Below are positions 9,837-19,328 of a stretch of 64,000 bases of DNA, piece after piece; the stretch's first letter is position 1, and every line of letters starts with the position of its first letter. The notes beneath the pieces were generated by a model, which did no database searches, was not told where the DNA came from, and saw only the letters and a list, made by a program, of their open reading frames with translations. The stretch covers positions 2,184,001 through 2,248,000 of the forward strand of contig NZ_JACBZI010000001.1 in assembly GCF_013408145.1 (NCBI RefSeq). Direction: 5' to 3'. The translations under genes and the position numbers were made by a program. Origin of the DNA: Nocardioides marinus (GTDB taxonomy: Bacteria; Actinomycetota; Actinomycetes; Propionibacteriales; Nocardioidaceae).

Positions 9837-10647
9837 GTCGTACGCCCCTCGCGAGCTCCTCGGTGAGGGTGCGGAGGGCGGCGAGCCCGGCGTCGCGGTC
9901 GTCGGCGTGGTCCAGGAGGGTACGCACGAAGGCGGTCCCCACGATGATGGCGTCGGCGTGCTCCGAGAGGGCCGCGGCCTGGGCGCCGGTGCTCACGCCG
10001 ACCCCGACCCCGACCGGCAGGTCGGTGGTGGCCCTGGTCCGGGCGATGAGGGGCGCGACGCCCTCGGCCGTGGCCTGCGTCGTGCCGGTCACGCCCATGA
10101 TCCCGGTGGCGTAGACGAACCCCCGGCACTGCGCGGTGGTCGTGGCGATCCGCTCGTCGGTGCTCGACGGGGCGACCAGGAAGACCTTGTCGAGGTCGCG
10201 GGCGTCGGCGGCCGCGATCCACTCCAGCGCGAACTCGGGGATGATGTCGGGGGTGATCAGGCCCGCGCCGCCGGCGTCGTCGAGCTGCTGGGCGAAGCGC
10301 TCGACGCCGCGGCGCTCGACGGGGTTCCAGCTGGTCATCACCAGGGTGGGCGTGCCGGTCTCGGCGACCGCCTCGACCACGCGGAACAGGTCGTCGACGC
10401 GGAACCCGCCGTCGAGGGCCTGCTGGACCGCGCGCTGGATGGTGGGGCCGTCCATGACGGGGTCGCTGTAGGGCAGGCCCACCTCGATGACGTCGCACCC
10501 GGCGTCGACCATCGTGCGGAGCGCGGCGATCGACCCCTCGACGTCGGGGAACGCCGCCGGGAGGTAGCCGACCAGCGCGGCCCGCCCCTCGGCCCGTGCC
10601 CGCTCGAAGGCGGCGGCGGTCCGCGCACCGCTCACCGGCGCGCTCAC
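9829..10647 (-). CDS. trpA: Tryptophan synthase alpha subunit
   Basis: Cleaves indole-3-glycerol phosphate to indole and glyceraldehyde 3-phosphate; indole is channelled to TrpB. The 272-residue barrel has the catalytic glutamate E55 and aspartate D62 in [16 protein letters not shown]. The start is GTG at 10647, overlapping the trpB TGA as GTGA. The same frame stays open far upstream through trpB, but that stretch is only an out-of-frame reading of trpB and is not part of the protein. Confidence 0.96.
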   Translation of the reverse strand: MSAPVSGARTAAAFERARAEGRAALVGYLPAAFPDVEGSIAALRTMVDAGCDVIEVGLPYSDPVMDGPTIQRAVQQALDGGFRVDDLFRVVEAVAETGTPTLVMTSWNPVERRGVERFAQQLDDAGGAGLITPDIIPEFALEWIAAADARDLDKVFLVAPSSTDERIATTTAQCRGFVYATGIMGVTGTTQATAEGVAPLIARTRATTDLPVGVGVGVSTGAQAAALSEHADAIIVGTAFVRTLLDHADDRDAGLAALRTLTEELARGVRRA

Positions 10648-11888
10648 CGGCCGGCCTCGCCCAGGCCGAAGTACTCGATGGCGGTGCCCATGTCCTTGTC
10701 CCCGCGCCCGGAGAGGTTGATCAGGATCGTCGCCTCGGGACCCTTCTCGGCCGCCAGCTGCTCGGCGACCTTGAGGCCACCGGCGATCGCGTGGGAGGAC
10801 TCGATGGCCGGGATGATCCCCTCGGTCCGGGCGAGCAGGCTGAAGGCCTCCATCGCCTCGGTGTCGGTCACCGGCAGGTAGGTCGCGCGCCCGCTGTGGG
10901 CGAGCTGGGCGTGCTGCGGCCCGACGCCGGGGTAGTCCAGCCCGGCGGAGATCGAGTGCGACTCGACGGTCTGGCCGTCGTCGTCCTGCAGGACGTAGGT
11001 GCGCGCGCCGTGCAGCACGCCGCTGTCGCCGGCGTGGATCGTGGCGGCGTGGCGCGGGGTGTCGACGCCGTCGCCGCCGGCCTCGAAGCCGTAGATGTCC
11101 ACCTCGTCGTCCTCGAGGAAGGCGGTGAAGAGGCCGATCGCGTTGGAGCCGCCGCCGACGCAGGCCGCGATCGCGTCGGGCAGCACGCCGTACTGCTCGA
11201 GGCACTGGGCGCGGGCCTCGTCGCCGGTGCCGCGGACGAAGTCGCGGACCATGCTCGGGAAGGGGTGCGGGCCGGCAGCGGTGCCGAAGAGGTAGGCGGT
11301 GTGGTCGACCGAGGCGACCCAGTCGCGCAGCGCCTCGTTGATGGCGTCCTTGAGGGTGGCGCTGCCGGACTCGACGGGGACGACGGTGGCGCCGAGCAGC
11401 TGCATGCGCGCCACGTTGAGGGCCTGGCGGCGGGTGTCGACGGCGCCCATGTAGACGGTGCAGTCGAGCCCGAAGTACGCCGCGGCGGTCGCGCTGGCCA
11501 CGCCGTGCTGGCCGGCCCCGGTCTCCGCGATGACCCGCTGCTTGCCCATCCGCTTGGTGAGCAGCGCCTGGCCGAGCACGTTGCGGATCTTGTGGGCCCC
11601 GGTGTGGTTGAGGTCCTCCCGCTTGAGCAGCACCCGGCAACCGACGCGGTCGCTGAGGCGACGGGCGTGGAAGAGGGGGCTCGGCAGGCCGGCGTACTCG
11701 CGCAGGACCTGCTCGAACTCGCCGACGAACGCCGCGTCGGCCATCGCGTCCTGCCAGGCGACGGTGAGCTCGTCGAGCGCTGCCATCAGCGCCTCGGGCA
11801 TGAAGCGGCCGCCGAAGAGGCCGGGCTCGCCGAACCAGCCCTGGTCGTCGGCCTCGAAGCGGCTGCGCTCGGTGCTCACGTCGGTCAT
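10644..11888 (-). CDS. trpB: Tryptophan synthase beta subunit
   Basis: PLP enzyme that joins indole with serine to make tryptophan. The 414-residue product is of usual TrpB1 length. The PLP lysine is K100 in LNHTGAHK, and the phosphate-binding glycine loop GGGSNAIG is present. The ATG start overlaps the trpC stop as ATGA and the stop overlaps the trpA start as GTGA, so trpC-trpB-trpA are coupled. The small trpM/trpX gene often found before trpB in Streptomyces is absent. Confidence 0.97.
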   Translation of the reverse strand: MTDVSTERSRFEADDQGWFGEPGLFGGRFMPEALMAALDELTVAWQDAMADAAFVGEFEQVLREYAGLPSPLFHARRLSDRVGCRVLLKREDLNHTGAHKIRNVLGQALLTKRMGKQRVIAETGAGQHGVASATAAAYFGLDCTVYMGAVDTRRQALNVARMQLLGATVVPVESGSATLKDAINEALRDWVASVDHTAYLFGTAAGPHPFPSMVRDFVRGTGDEARAQCLEQYGVLPDAIAACVGGGSNAIGLFTAFLEDDEVDIYGFEAGGDGVDTPRHAATIHAGDSGVLHGARTYVLQDDDGQTVESHSISAGLDYPGVGPQHAQLAHSGRATYLPVTDTEAMEAFSLLARTEGIIPAIESSHAIAGGLKVAEQLAAEKGPEATILINLSGRGDKDMGTAIEYFGLGEAGR

Positions 11889-12667
11889 GCGCCTACTCCT
11901 GTCATCGCTGCCACGGCGGCCGTGGGGTCGCCGTCCTTGACCAGTGCCTCCCCGACGAGGACGGCGCGGGCGCCCTCGGAGACGAAGCGGGTCACGTCGG
12001 CGGGGGTGAAGATGCCGGACTCCGCGACCTTGACCCGGTCGTCGGGGATGCCGGGGGCGAGTCGACCGAAGGTGTCGGGGTCGATCGCGAGGGTCTTGAG
12101 GTTGCGGGCGTTGACGCCCACGAGCTCGGCGCCGAGGTCGACCGCCCGCTCGGTCTCGGCCTCGTCGTGGACCTCCACCAGGGCGGTCAGCCCCAGCTCG
12201 CCCGCGAGGTCGTGGAGGCGCCGCAGCTCGTCGTCGTCGAGGGCGGCCACGATGAGCAGGGCCAGGTCGGCACCGGCGGCGCGGGCCTCCCAGAGCTGGT
12301 AGTCGGTGACGATGAAGTCCTTGCGCAGCAGCGGCACGTCGACCGCGGCGCGCACGGCCCGCAGGTCCTCCAGGCTGCCGCCGAAGCGGCGCTGCTCGGT
12401 CAGGACGCTGATGGCGGCCGCACCGCCGGCCGCGTAGGCCCTGGCCAGGACCGTCGGGTCGGGGATCTCGGCCAGGTCGCCCTTGGAGGGGCTGCGGCGC
12501 TTGACCTCGGCGATGACGCTGGAGCCCGCGGCGCGCAGCGCCGGCATCGGGTCACGGGGCGCGTCGACGTCGGCCAGGGCGGCCTTGAGGTCGACCAGGG
12601 GCAGCACCGCCTCGCGCTCGGCGAGGTCCTGGCGCACGCCGGCGACGATGTCGTCGAGCACCGACAT
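11885..12667 (-). CDS. trpC: Indole-3-glycerol phosphate synthase
   Basis: Closes the indole ring from carboxyphenylaminodeoxyribulose phosphate. 260 residues, single-domain TrpC (no fused TrpF). Motifs: [14 protein letters not shown] at 51-64 with the substrate lysine, [12 protein letters not shown] with the catalytic lysine, GVNARNL and AESGI. The ATG start at 12667 follows CGGAG; an upstream in-frame ATG would add a non-conserved Arg/Pro tail and is rejected. It is the first gene of the trpCBA-sco-lgt run, divergent from the DUF4190 gene. I see no leader peptide with tandem Trp codons in the 149-nt gap. Confidence 0.95.
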   Translation of the reverse strand: MSVLDDIVAGVRQDLAEREAVLPLVDLKAALADVDAPRDPMPALRAAGSSVIAEVKRRSPSKGDLAEIPDPTVLARAYAAGGAAAISVLTEQRRFGGSLEDLRAVRAAVDVPLLRKDFIVTDYQLWEARAAGADLALLIVAALDDDELRRLHDLAGELGLTALVEVHDEAETERAVDLGAELVGVNARNLKTLAIDPDTFGRLAPGIPDDRVKVAESGIFTPADVTRFVSEGARAVLVGEALVKDGDPTAAVAAMTGVGA

Positions 12668-12816
12668 TGCGGCTCCGTTCGAGGCGTGGGGAGGGACACC
12701 CGAGTCTGTCACGTGAGGCGAAGCGGGCCCGGCGGCGGGTACGGTCGCCGCACGCACCACAGGAGCACCCCAGGATCGTCCGCAGATCGCCAGGGGCCCG
12801 TCCACGAAGGAGACCC

Positions 12817-13149
12817 ATGAGCTACGACCAGCCTCCCCCGCCTCCGCCGCCGGGCTACGGCGCCGCGCCCCAGCCCCCGTACGGCGGACCGCCGCCGGGC
12901 ACCTCGCAGAAGGCGGTCTGGTCGCTGGTGACGGGCATCTTGAGCCTGTTCTGCTGCGGGCTCGTGCTCGGCATCGTGGCCATCGTCCTGAGCCGGTCGG
13001 CGAAGGCGGAGATCGCGAGCACCGGCAAGGGCGGTGGCGGCATGGCCCAGGCCGGCCTGGTCACCGGGATCGTCGGCGTCATCTTCTTCATCGTCCAGAT
13101 CATCCTGATCTCGACCGGCGCGTTCGAGTTCAGCTTCGAGGCCGGCTGA
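12817..13149 (+). CDS. DUF4190 domain small membrane protein
   Basis: 110 residues. The N-terminus is a Pro/Gly/Tyr-rich disordered tail (a run of seven prolines near residue 6), followed by two membrane helices separated by a small polar loop rich in Gly and Lys, the DUF4190 arrangement. The function is unknown; Pro-rich tails of this kind occur in many actinobacterial membrane proteins. The ATG start at 12817 follows GAAGGAGA. It is the only plus-strand gene in the trp region and converges on the DUF2752 gene 20 nt away. A TACGGT box near 12739 may be its -10. Confidence 0.85.
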   Translation: MSYDQPPPPPPPGYGAAPQPPYGGPPPGTSQKAVWSLVTGILSLFCCGLVLGIVAIVLSRSAKAEIASTGKGGGGMAQAGLVTGIVGVIFFIVQIILISTGAFEFSFEAG

Positions 13150-13169
13150 GCCGGACCGCTCGCGCCGCC

Positions 13170-13601
13170 TCAGGGCGCCAGCCAGGGCGCGGCCGGGGTG
13201 TTGCGCAGCAGCCCGAACACCCCGGCCGCCGCCAGCAGGGCGTAGCCGCCCACGACGACGACGCGGCGCGGCAGCCGCCGCGACCGGCCCCGCCAGCGGT
13301 CGCTCGCCCACACCGCCAGGGCCAGCACCGCGAACGGCATCAGGACCACGACGAGCAGGTTGCTGCTCGCGGCGGAGACGACCTCACCGTGGGTCAGGTC
13401 GTTGACCGCACGCAGGCCACCGCAGCCGGGGCACCAGAAGCCCATGGCCGCACTGGGGCACAGGCCCCACGAGCCGTCGACGTGCGGGTCGCGCAGGTGC
13501 AGCGCGAGGGTGGCGATGCCCAGGCCGCCGATCGTGAGCAGCGGGGCGCGCACCCGGTCCCACCGGCTCGGGGCCGGTGCCGGGGCGAGCAGGGCGCTCA
13601 T
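13170..13601 (-). CDS. DUF2752 membrane protein
   Basis: 143 residues with several membrane helices and the DUF2752 hallmark CPGCGGLRA preceded by a tryptophan/cysteine stretch (WGLCPSAAMGFWCPGC). The role is unknown. Members are regularly found in actinobacterial trp clusters next to the HGxxPAAW gene, as here (11-nt gap). The paired cysteines could bind metal or form disulfides; this is inference. ATG at 13601. Confidence 0.88.
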   Translation of the reverse strand: MSALLAPAPAPSRWDRVRAPLLTIGGLGIATLALHLRDPHVDGSWGLCPSAAMGFWCPGCGGLRAVNDLTHGEVVSAASSNLLVVVLMPFAVLALAVWASDRWRGRSRRLPRRVVVVGGYALLAAAGVFGLLRNTPAAPWLAP

Positions 13602-13612
13602 GGGCGTGGGCC

Positions 13613-13810
13613 TCAGTGGCCCTCGTGCAGACCCATCTTGGCCATCACGAGGAAGACGACGCCGCCGGCGAGGGTGATCACCACGCCCGCCCAGAAGACC
13701 GGCATGCTGATCGGGTCGAAGATCAGCCCGACGCTGCCCACCACGAAGCCCAGGAGGCCCACGACCACTGCGCTCCACGCGGCGGGGGTGTTGCCGTGGC
13801 TGTTCGACAT
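13613..13810 (-). CDS. HGxxPAAW family membrane protein
   Basis: 65 residues. The N-terminus shows the family signature HGNTPAAW at residues 5-12, followed by two hydrophobic helices and a short His-containing tail. Function unknown. The family is named from its conservation in actinobacterial trp operons. ATG start behind a GAGGAG site. A TAGACT box at 13886-13891 could serve as an internal -10, giving a leader of about 70 nt. Confidence 0.9.
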   Translation of the reverse strand: MSNSHGNTPAAWSAVVVGLLGFVVGSVGLIFDPISMPVFWAGVVITLAGGVVFLVMAKMGLHEGH

Positions 13811-13888
13811 GCGGGGCTCCTCTGTGGCACGGGTGGATCGGGGTTCGTCGGTGCTGCGGGCGACGTCGTCGGCGCTGCTGGCGACAGT

Positions 13889-14482
13889 CTAGGGGGACGT
13901 GCGGTCGGTCGGGTCGTGACCCTCGTCCATGGCCCTCCACAGGTCCAGAGGGCTCTCGGGGTCGCCGGTCACGGCCCGCTCCTCGCCCGTCGGTGAGTCG
14001 TAGCGGCGCCCCATCTCGGGCCAGGCGGGCACCTGCCACACCGCGAGCCCCGCGGCCAGGACCAGCACCACCCCACCTACCACGGCGGCGAGGTACCACC
14101 CCGTGACGCTCGCTCCCCCGGTCGCGCCGACCTCGGTCAGGGCGTCCTCGACGGTGCCCCGCAGGTCGCCCAGGGCCGCCGCGGCCGCGGCGAGCAGCCC
14201 CAGGGACGCCAGCAGCGCCAGGGCGGCTGCACTGCGTCGTACGACGCCGCGGGTGACGAGCAGGACGCCCCACGACGCCAGGGCGACCAGCGCCAGCGAG
14301 GTCACCAGCGGCATCGTCAGGGCGTCGCCCTGGGCGGTCCCGGCGGTGACCATGGCCGCGGCCTGGCCCTCCGCGTCGACCTCGACGGCCGCGCGGGTGC
14401 CGGCGACCGCGCAGGTGGTGCCGGCCGCCAGGGCCGCCAGCGTGGCGAGGCCGAAGCCGCGCCGGCCGCGGCGCTCAGCCAC
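13889..14482 (-). CDS. Trp biosynthesis-associated membrane protein (TIGR02234 type)
   Basis: 197 residues with four predicted membrane helices and a polar C-terminal tail ([11 protein letters not shown]...). It matches the actinobacterial membrane protein family found beside trp genes; biochemical role unknown. GTG start, overlapping the hisI stop by 8 nt, so it is coupled to hisI. In Streptomyces trpE lies between hisI and this gene; here nothing does. Confidence 0.87.
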   Translation of the reverse strand: MAERRGRRGFGLATLAALAAGTTCAVAGTRAAVEVDAEGQAAAMVTAGTAQGDALTMPLVTSLALVALASWGVLLVTRGVVRRSAAALALLASLGLLAAAAAALGDLRGTVEDALTEVGATGGASVTGWYLAAVVGGVVLVLAAGLAVWQVPAWPEMGRRYDSPTGEERAVTGDPESPLDLWRAMDEGHDPTDRTSP

Positions 14483-14831
14483 GGCCGAGCACCAGGTCGG
14501 CGTCGAAGCAGGTGCGGTCGCCGGTGTGGCAGGCGCCGTCGACCTGGTCGACCTTGACGAGCAGCGTGTCCCCGTCGCAGTCGAGGCGGACCTCGACGAC
14601 GTGCTGGGTGTGGCCGGACGTCTCGCCCTTGACCCAGTACTCCTGCCGGCTGCGCGACCAGTACGTCGCCCGGCGGGTGGTCAGCGTGAGCGCGAGCGCC
14701 CGGTCGTCCATCCACCCCAGCATCAGCACCTCACCGGTGTCGTGCTGCTGGACCACGGCCGGCACCAGCCCGTCGGCGGTGCGCTTGAGGCGGGCGGCCA
14801 GGGCCGGGTCGAGCTCCGGGGCGGCGTTCAT
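14475..14831 (-). CDS. hisI: Phosphoribosyl-AMP cyclohydrolase
   Basis: Third step of histidine synthesis: opens the purine ring of phosphoribosyl-AMP. 118 residues, the single-domain HisI form without the HisE fusion. Motifs: [25 protein letters not shown], and the metal-binding DCDGDTLL and HTGDRTCF with conserved cysteine. I use the ATG at 14831 (GGGGAC upstream); a GTG-like extension of 13 residues is possible. It heads the run that continues into the trp-associated membrane genes, apart from the other his genes at 20982-26548. Confidence 0.93.
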   Translation of the reverse strand: MNAAPELDPALAARLKRTADGLVPAVVQQHDTGEVLMLGWMDDRALALTLTTRRATYWSRSRQEYWVKGETSGHTQHVVEVRLDCDGDTLLVKVDQVDGACHTGDRTCFDADLVLGRG

Positions 14832-14867
14832 GTCCCCATCATCCCCGCCCGCCCGGCCCGGACGTGC

Positions 14868-14906
14868 CACGGGGCACCGCGGCGGTCTCCCGCCGGGTGC
14901 CCCGTG
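14868..14906 (-). terminator. Terminator hairpin after the secreted repeat protein gene
   Basis: An 11-bp outer stem (14868-14878 with 14896-14906) continues after one unpaired G into a 6-bp inner stem (14880-14885 with 14890-14895) and a 4-nt loop. It lies 28 nt past the stop at 14935 and just before hisI. Confidence 0.85.
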
Positions 14907-14934
14907 ACCGGTGCTGCTGTGCTGCTGCTGGCCC

Positions 14935-17900
14935 TCAGCCGATGGAGAAGCTGAGCGTCTTGGCCCGCTTCTTCACCAGGTCGTTGCCGAGGAAGGTCAG
15001 CTTCACCGAGTGGAAGCCCTTCGTCAGGCCCTTGACGACCAGCTTCTTCTTGCCGTTGTTGAGCGTCTTGAGGGCGTAGAGCTTCTTGCCCTCGGTGAGC
15101 TCGACCTGGCCCGTCACCGGGCTCTGGTTGTCGGCCAGCACGCGGACCTTGACCACGAGCTTCTTGCCCTTGACCTTCTTGGAGGTCTTGAGGGTCGGCT
15201 TCTCCAGCTCGACCGGCTCCGTGACCGGGACCGTGGAGACGGTCTCGACCAGGTCGGTGTAGCCCGCCCGCTTGTAGGTCATCCGAGCCGACAGCGTGGC
15301 TCCCAGGTCGGCCCGCGCCACCGCGTAGCTGGTACCGGTTCGTCCGGCCACCGGGGTGCCGTCACGCAGCCACTGGATGGCCACCGTGCTGTAGGCCGGG
15401 GACGTGGAGCCGACAGCCAGGCGCAGGGTCTCCCCCACCACCGGCTCACCGCTGATGGCCGAGGCCACTGCCTGGTCCATCGAGGTGTCTCCATCGGGAG
15501 TGACGAGCACCGGGTCGGACGTCGCGCTGGAGCTTGCGTAGCCGGGGGCGGAGGCCGTGACCCGGACGCTGAGCAGCTTGTCCACCTCGCCCTCCTTCAC
15601 CGGGTACGTCGACGTGGTGGCCCCGCTGACCGGCGCTCCGTCCAGCAGCCACTGGTACTCGTAGGAGACCCCGGTCGAAGGCGCCCAGGAGCCCGGCAGT
15701 GCCGCCACCGTCGAACCGGGCCGGACCGTGCCCGTGACCGAGGGCTTCTCACTGTTGGTGAACACGCCCTTGGCGACCGGGTTGGTCGGGTCGGTCTCCA
15801 TCGTGACCGGCTCGAAGCCGTCGCGACGCGCGGTCACCTCGACCGAGACGACCTTGCCCTCCTCGCCCGCCGTCAGCAGGTAGGTCCTCGACGTGGCGCC
15901 CGTGATGTCCGTGCCGTCGGCTAGCCACTGGTAGGTGAACGTGGGGGCATTGGTCCACTCCCCGTTCTCGGCGGTGAGGGTCCGCCCGACCTGGGCAGTG
16001 CCCGTCACCGTCGGCTCGGTCTTGTTCACGAGCTTCGTCGGGTCGGTGCCGTCCAGGGAGACCGGGGAGGTGCCCGACGACTGCTTGGAGGCCGAGGTGT
16101 AGCCGGCCAGCTGAGCCGTCACCTGGACGGTGATGACCTTCGCGACGTCCGCCTCGACCGGCTTGTAGGTCGACGACGTGGCGCCCGTGATGGGCTGGCC
16201 GTTGGCGAGCCAGGCGTAGGTGAACGAGGACGGCGTCGGAGACCAGGTCCCGGGGCTGGCCGTCAGGGTCTCCCCGACCTTGGCGGTGCCGCTGATGGAC
16301 GGCGCCCTGGTGTTGCTCAGGGTGCCGTTCCCGACCCTGGCCGTGGGCGTAGAGGCAGCAGGCGGGTTGCTCGGTGCGCTGGTGGGTCGCACCTCGACCA
16401 TCAGCGTCGAGCCGATGTCTGCGGGGACCGGCTGGTAGGCCGACGCGGTGGCGCCGTCGATCGGGACGAGCCCACGGAACCACTGGTACGTGTAGCTGCT
16501 CTGCTGCGCCCACACTCCCGAGTCGGTGGTCAAGGTCTCACCGACCACGGCCTTCCCGATGATGCGGGGAGCCGCACGGAGCTCGTCGGCCGGCGTCGTG
16601 TCGTCCGTGAGCTGGGTGGCCAGGGATGTCGGCGCCGTGACGGTCACTCCGTTCCGAGTCGCCGAGACCGTCACCCGGTACTGCGCGTTCGCCGGGCAGC
16701 TCATGCTGAACACCGTGCACGAGGTCGAGGCGCTCGGAATGGCGACGGTCCGACCATTCGCCGACGGGTTGCCCAGCCCGTCACTCCGATTGGTCTCGCG
16801 CGTGAGGGCGAGCCACTGAGGGTTGGGGGCACTGGTCGTGGGTGCCAGTCGAGACTCCCAGGCATAGGTGAAGCTGAGGCCCGCCTGAGGGGACCACGCA
16901 CCCTCGTTCGCGGTGAGCGTCGACCCCCGGTCGTTGAGTCCGCTGATCCAGGGAGTCCGAGTGTTCTGCAGGACTCCCCCGTCGAGGGTGACATCGATGC
17001 CTGACACGTCGCTGGAGGCGACGACCACGTCGCGCGCGATGCGCGTACCGTCCTCCTGCTTGTCGCCGAAGTAGCTCCTCTCGGTGGCCGTCGGCCCCGT
17101 CTTTGCAAACACCCGATAGGTGCGAGACCGGAGCTGCAACGTGTAGGTACCGCCGGTCTGCGTGCTGGCACTGCGACGAGCGGGGGACGCGTTCGGGCCG
17201 ATCGGATCGCTCGTCTGAGCCACGCCGTCGCGGATGTCGCCGACGTAGGTGTACTCGGCGCCGACGAAGGCGCCTACCACCGGGGTGCCCGCGATGTCGC
17301 TGACCAGGCCTCGGACCGTCTGGACCGACGGCAGCTGGTAGGTCTGGCCCGCGAGGTCCTGCTGGGCTCCGACGCTCACGTTCGGCGCCTGGTCGAGGCC
17401 GACCAGGCCCGGGAGGAATCCCTCCTCGGTGGTGGCGGAGTCGACGAACTTCAGTCGGTAGCTGCCCTGCGGGACACGCACGGTGAAGGCGCCGTTGGAG
17501 ACCGTCGCCGAGCTGCCCGGCACCTGGAACCAGGAGGTGTGCGAGACCCCGCCCTGCTCGCCGAGCTCGGTCCAGGTGACCTCCTTCCACGCACTGACGG
17601 TGCCGGAGCCCGCGTAGGCGCTGCCCGTCGTCTCGGTCAGGGCGCCCCGGATGGTCGAGACCGTGGGGAGAGTCATGTTCCGACCGGTCAGCGCGGTGCT
17701 TGCCGGCACCGACAGGGTCGTGCCCTCGTCGGCGAAGATGGCCGAGGGGAAGTACCGGGTCGGGCGCTGGTCGGCAGCCGCGAACTCGAGCCTGAACTTG
17801 GTGTCGGCGGGGACGTCGAGCACGTACGTGCCGTCACCCAGCGTCTCGGTCTCGGCGATCCTCGTGTTCCAGTGGCCGCGGGCACCGTTGGCGCCGGCGG

Positions 17901-19095
17901 TGTACGTCACTGCGCTCACGTCGACCGCGGCGAGCGCCGCACCCGACTGATCGGTGACCTTGCCGGTCACCTGGGTCGCACGGTCCAGGTCTGCTGAGAT
18001 GCCCGTGACCGGGGACCCGATCTCCGGCGTCTGGCGGACCACCGACGCGCCGTTGCGGGTGCTCGAGTCGTCGAAGTACTCGGTCCGGAACCCGGGAGCG
18101 CTGAAGCCGACGACGTACTGACGCCCGTCCCGTGCCGGGGGCACCGTGGCGGTGTAGGAGCCGTTGGCCGCGGTCTTCGCCTTCGACGACTGGACCTCGG
18201 TCCACGTCGTCTGACCCTGAGCGTTGAGCTGGGCGTACTCCACCGAGATCTCGACACCCTGGACCGGTGTCCCCCCCGAGGTCACCTGTCCCGAGATGGT
18301 GGTCGTCGTCTGCGCGGTCAAGGTGGCGTTGAGCGGGACCGCCACACCCTCCTTGACCTCGATCTCGGGCGCGCTGTCGCGACTGCTGGTCAGCGAGTTG
18401 TTGCCCTGGTAGTAGAAGGTGCCGTACGCCGGGGCGGAGACGCGCACGACGTACTTGCCGAATGCCTGGTCGAGCTTCCAGGTGCCCGCGGGTCGACCGT
18501 TGCCCGTCGTCTGGGAGACGACCTCCTCGTAGGCCACTTCCCCGGTGCCGGCGTTGGCGGGCTTGCGCCGCAGCAGGGTGATGGTGGCGCCGTCGATGGG
18601 AGCACCCCCGTTGGTCTTGACCAGGCCACCGATCTCGGAGCGGTTGGTGCTCGCGACCGCCGCGTTGATGCCTGTCAGCGAGGCCCCGTTGCCCACGGTG
18701 ACCGAGGAGGCGGCCGCCGCGGTCGCGGCGTCGTTGTAGTACTCAGTCCGGAACTCGCCCTCCTCATCCGAGAACTTGAGCTTGTACGAGGCGGAGTTGC
18801 CTGTGTCCGGAGTGGTGAGGGTGTAGCTGCCGTCGTTCCCCGTCGTCGCCGTGACGGCAGTTGCCGGGTCACCGGTCATCACCGGCGTGCCCTCCGTCGT
18901 CAGGAGACTCACGACCACCCCTTGCAGAGGTGTGGTCTCCAGCGCCCCTGCGCGGGTCACCGTCCCCTTGATGCTGCCGGCAGCGGCGTACGCAGGGGCT
19001 CCGAGGCCCCCGATGAGCAGGCCGAGCACGGTCAGGAAGAGCAGAGGAAGCGCACTGATTCTTGTGCGGCGTCGGGACGAGCGGGGGAACAACAT
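14935..19095 (-). CDS. Large secreted protein with carboxypeptidase-regulatory-like and Ig-like repeats
   Basis: 1386 residues. Residues 1-37 are a signal peptide (Arg-rich start, hydrophobic core, APAYA cleavage site). The first half holds about six beta-sandwich repeats of the carboxypeptidase-regulatory/Cna-B type (units like [19 protein letters not shown]). The second half holds about six Ig-like repeats with the pattern P-x-I-x-G-x-x-x-V-G-x-T-L and YxWLxDGxxIxGAT, then a Lys-rich Ig-like C-terminal domain. No enzyme domain, LPXTG motif or C-terminal membrane helix is seen, so it is probably free or cell-wall-associated. ATG at 19095 is preceded by GAGGTG. It ends at a strong hairpin and interrupts the his/trp region. 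Function unknown; adhesion or matrix role is inference. Confidence 0.85.
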   Translation of the reverse strand: MLFPRSSRRRTRISALPLLFLTVLGLLIGGLGAPAYAAAGSIKGTVTRAGALETTPLQGVVVSLLTTEGTPVMTGDPATAVTATTGNDGSYTLTTPDTGNSASYKLKFSDEEGEFRTEYYNDAATAAAASSVTVGNGASLTGINAAVASTNRSEIGGLVKTNGGAPIDGATITLLRRKPANAGTGEVAYEEVVSQTTGNGRPAGTWKLDQAFGKYVVRVSAPAYGTFYYQGNNSLTSSRDSAPEIEVKEGVAVPLNATLTAQTTTTISGQVTSGGTPVQGVEISVEYAQLNAQGQTTWTEVQSSKAKTAANGSYTATVPPARDGRQYVVGFSAPGFRTEYFDDSSTRNGASVVRQTPEIGSPVTGISADLDRATQVTGKVTDQSGAALAAVDVSAVTYTAGANGARGHWNTRIAETETLGDGTYVLDVPADTKFRLEFAAADQRPTRYFPSAIFADEGTTLSVPASTALTGRNMTLPTVSTIRGALTETTGSAYAGSGTVSAWKEVTWTELGEQGGVSHTSWFQVPGSSATVSNGAFTVRVPQGSYRLKFVDSATTEEGFLPGLVGLDQAPNVSVGAQQDLAGQTYQLPSVQTVRGLVSDIAGTPVVGAFVGAEYTYVGDIRDGVAQTSDPIGPNASPARRSASTQTGGTYTLQLRSRTYRVFAKTGPTATERSYFGDKQEDGTRIARDVVVASSDVSGIDVTLDGGVLQNTRTPWISGLNDRGSTLTANEGAWSPQAGLSFTYAWESRLAPTTSAPNPQWLALTRETNRSDGLGNPSANGRTVAIPSASTSCTVFSMSCPANAQYRVTVSATRNGVTVTAPTSLATQLTDDTTPADELRAAPRIIGKAVVGETLTTDSGVWAQQSSYTYQWFRGLVPIDGATASAYQPVPADIGSTLMVEVRPTSAPSNPPAASTPTARVGNGTLSNTRAPSISGTAKVGETLTASPGTWSPTPSSFTYAWLANGQPITGATSSTYKPVEADVAKVITVQVTAQLAGYTSASKQSSGTSPVSLDGTDPTKLVNKTEPTVTGTAQVGRTLTAENGEWTNAPTFTYQWLADGTDITGATSRTYLLTAGEEGKVVSVEVTARRDGFEPVTMETDPTNPVAKGVFTNSEKPSVTGTVRPGSTVAALPGSWAPSTGVSYEYQWLLDGAPVSGATTSTYPVKEGEVDKLLSVRVTASAPGYASSSATSDPVLVTPDGDTSMDQAVASAISGEPVVGETLRLAVGSTSPAYSTVAIQWLRDGTPVAGRTGTSYAVARADLGATLSARMTYKRAGYTDLVETVSTVPVTEPVELEKPTLKTSKKVKGKKLVVKVRVLADNQSPVTGQVELTEGKKLYALKTLNNGKKKLVVKGLTKGFHSVKLTFLGNDLVKKRAKTLSFSIG

Positions 19096-19228
19096 GGTCA
19101 CCTCGAAGCGGCGGGGGGTGGGGAGCACGACAAGCACCGGGAGATCCCAGCGCCGCCTCAACGTGACGGGAGCGCGCAGCGTTACGGCTGGGGGCAAAGA
19201 AACTTGACAGGCACGGCAAAGCGGGGTC

Positions 19229-19244
19229 TGTGGTCCAGACCACA
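19229..19244. promoter_or_regulatory. Palindrome TGTGGTCCAGACCACA in divergent intergenic region
   Basis: A perfect inverted repeat (7-bp arms, CA centre) lies in the 233-nt gap between the divergent secreted-protein and HerA-like genes, about 135 nt before the former and 85 nt before the latter. It is of operator size. A TTGACC (19258-19263), 16 nt, TCTAAA (19280-19285) pair nearby could be a plus-strand promoter. Confidence 0.4.
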
Positions 19245-19316
19245 CGACTTTACTGATTTGACCTTTACTCTCGGCCCGGTCTAAAGAACCCCGACTATCA
19301 GGCCGGCCGGGCCGTC

Positions 19317-19322
19317 TAGGGT
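19317..19322 (+). promoter_or_regulatory. Likely leaderless promoter of HerA-like gene (-10 TAGGGT)
   Basis: TAGGGT is followed by 6 nt and then the GTG start at 19329. Spacing fits a transcript starting at the start codon. No clear -35. Confidence 0.5.
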
Positions 19323-19328
19323 CGAGAG

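Noticed and set aside
9829-11640. Apparent trpB-trpA fused frame
   Set aside because: The trpA frame happens to be open across trpB, but that part is out of the trpB frame and reads as Arg/Gly-rich nonsense; trpA starts at the GTGA overlap.
9829-12667. Missing trpF taken as an anomaly
   Set aside because: In actinobacteria the HisA homologue PriA usually supplies this activity, and hisA/priA is present at 21755-22498.
12668-12816. Trp attenuator before trpC
   Set aside because: No short leader frame with tandem Trp codons and no competing hairpin pair could be made out in the 149-nt gap.
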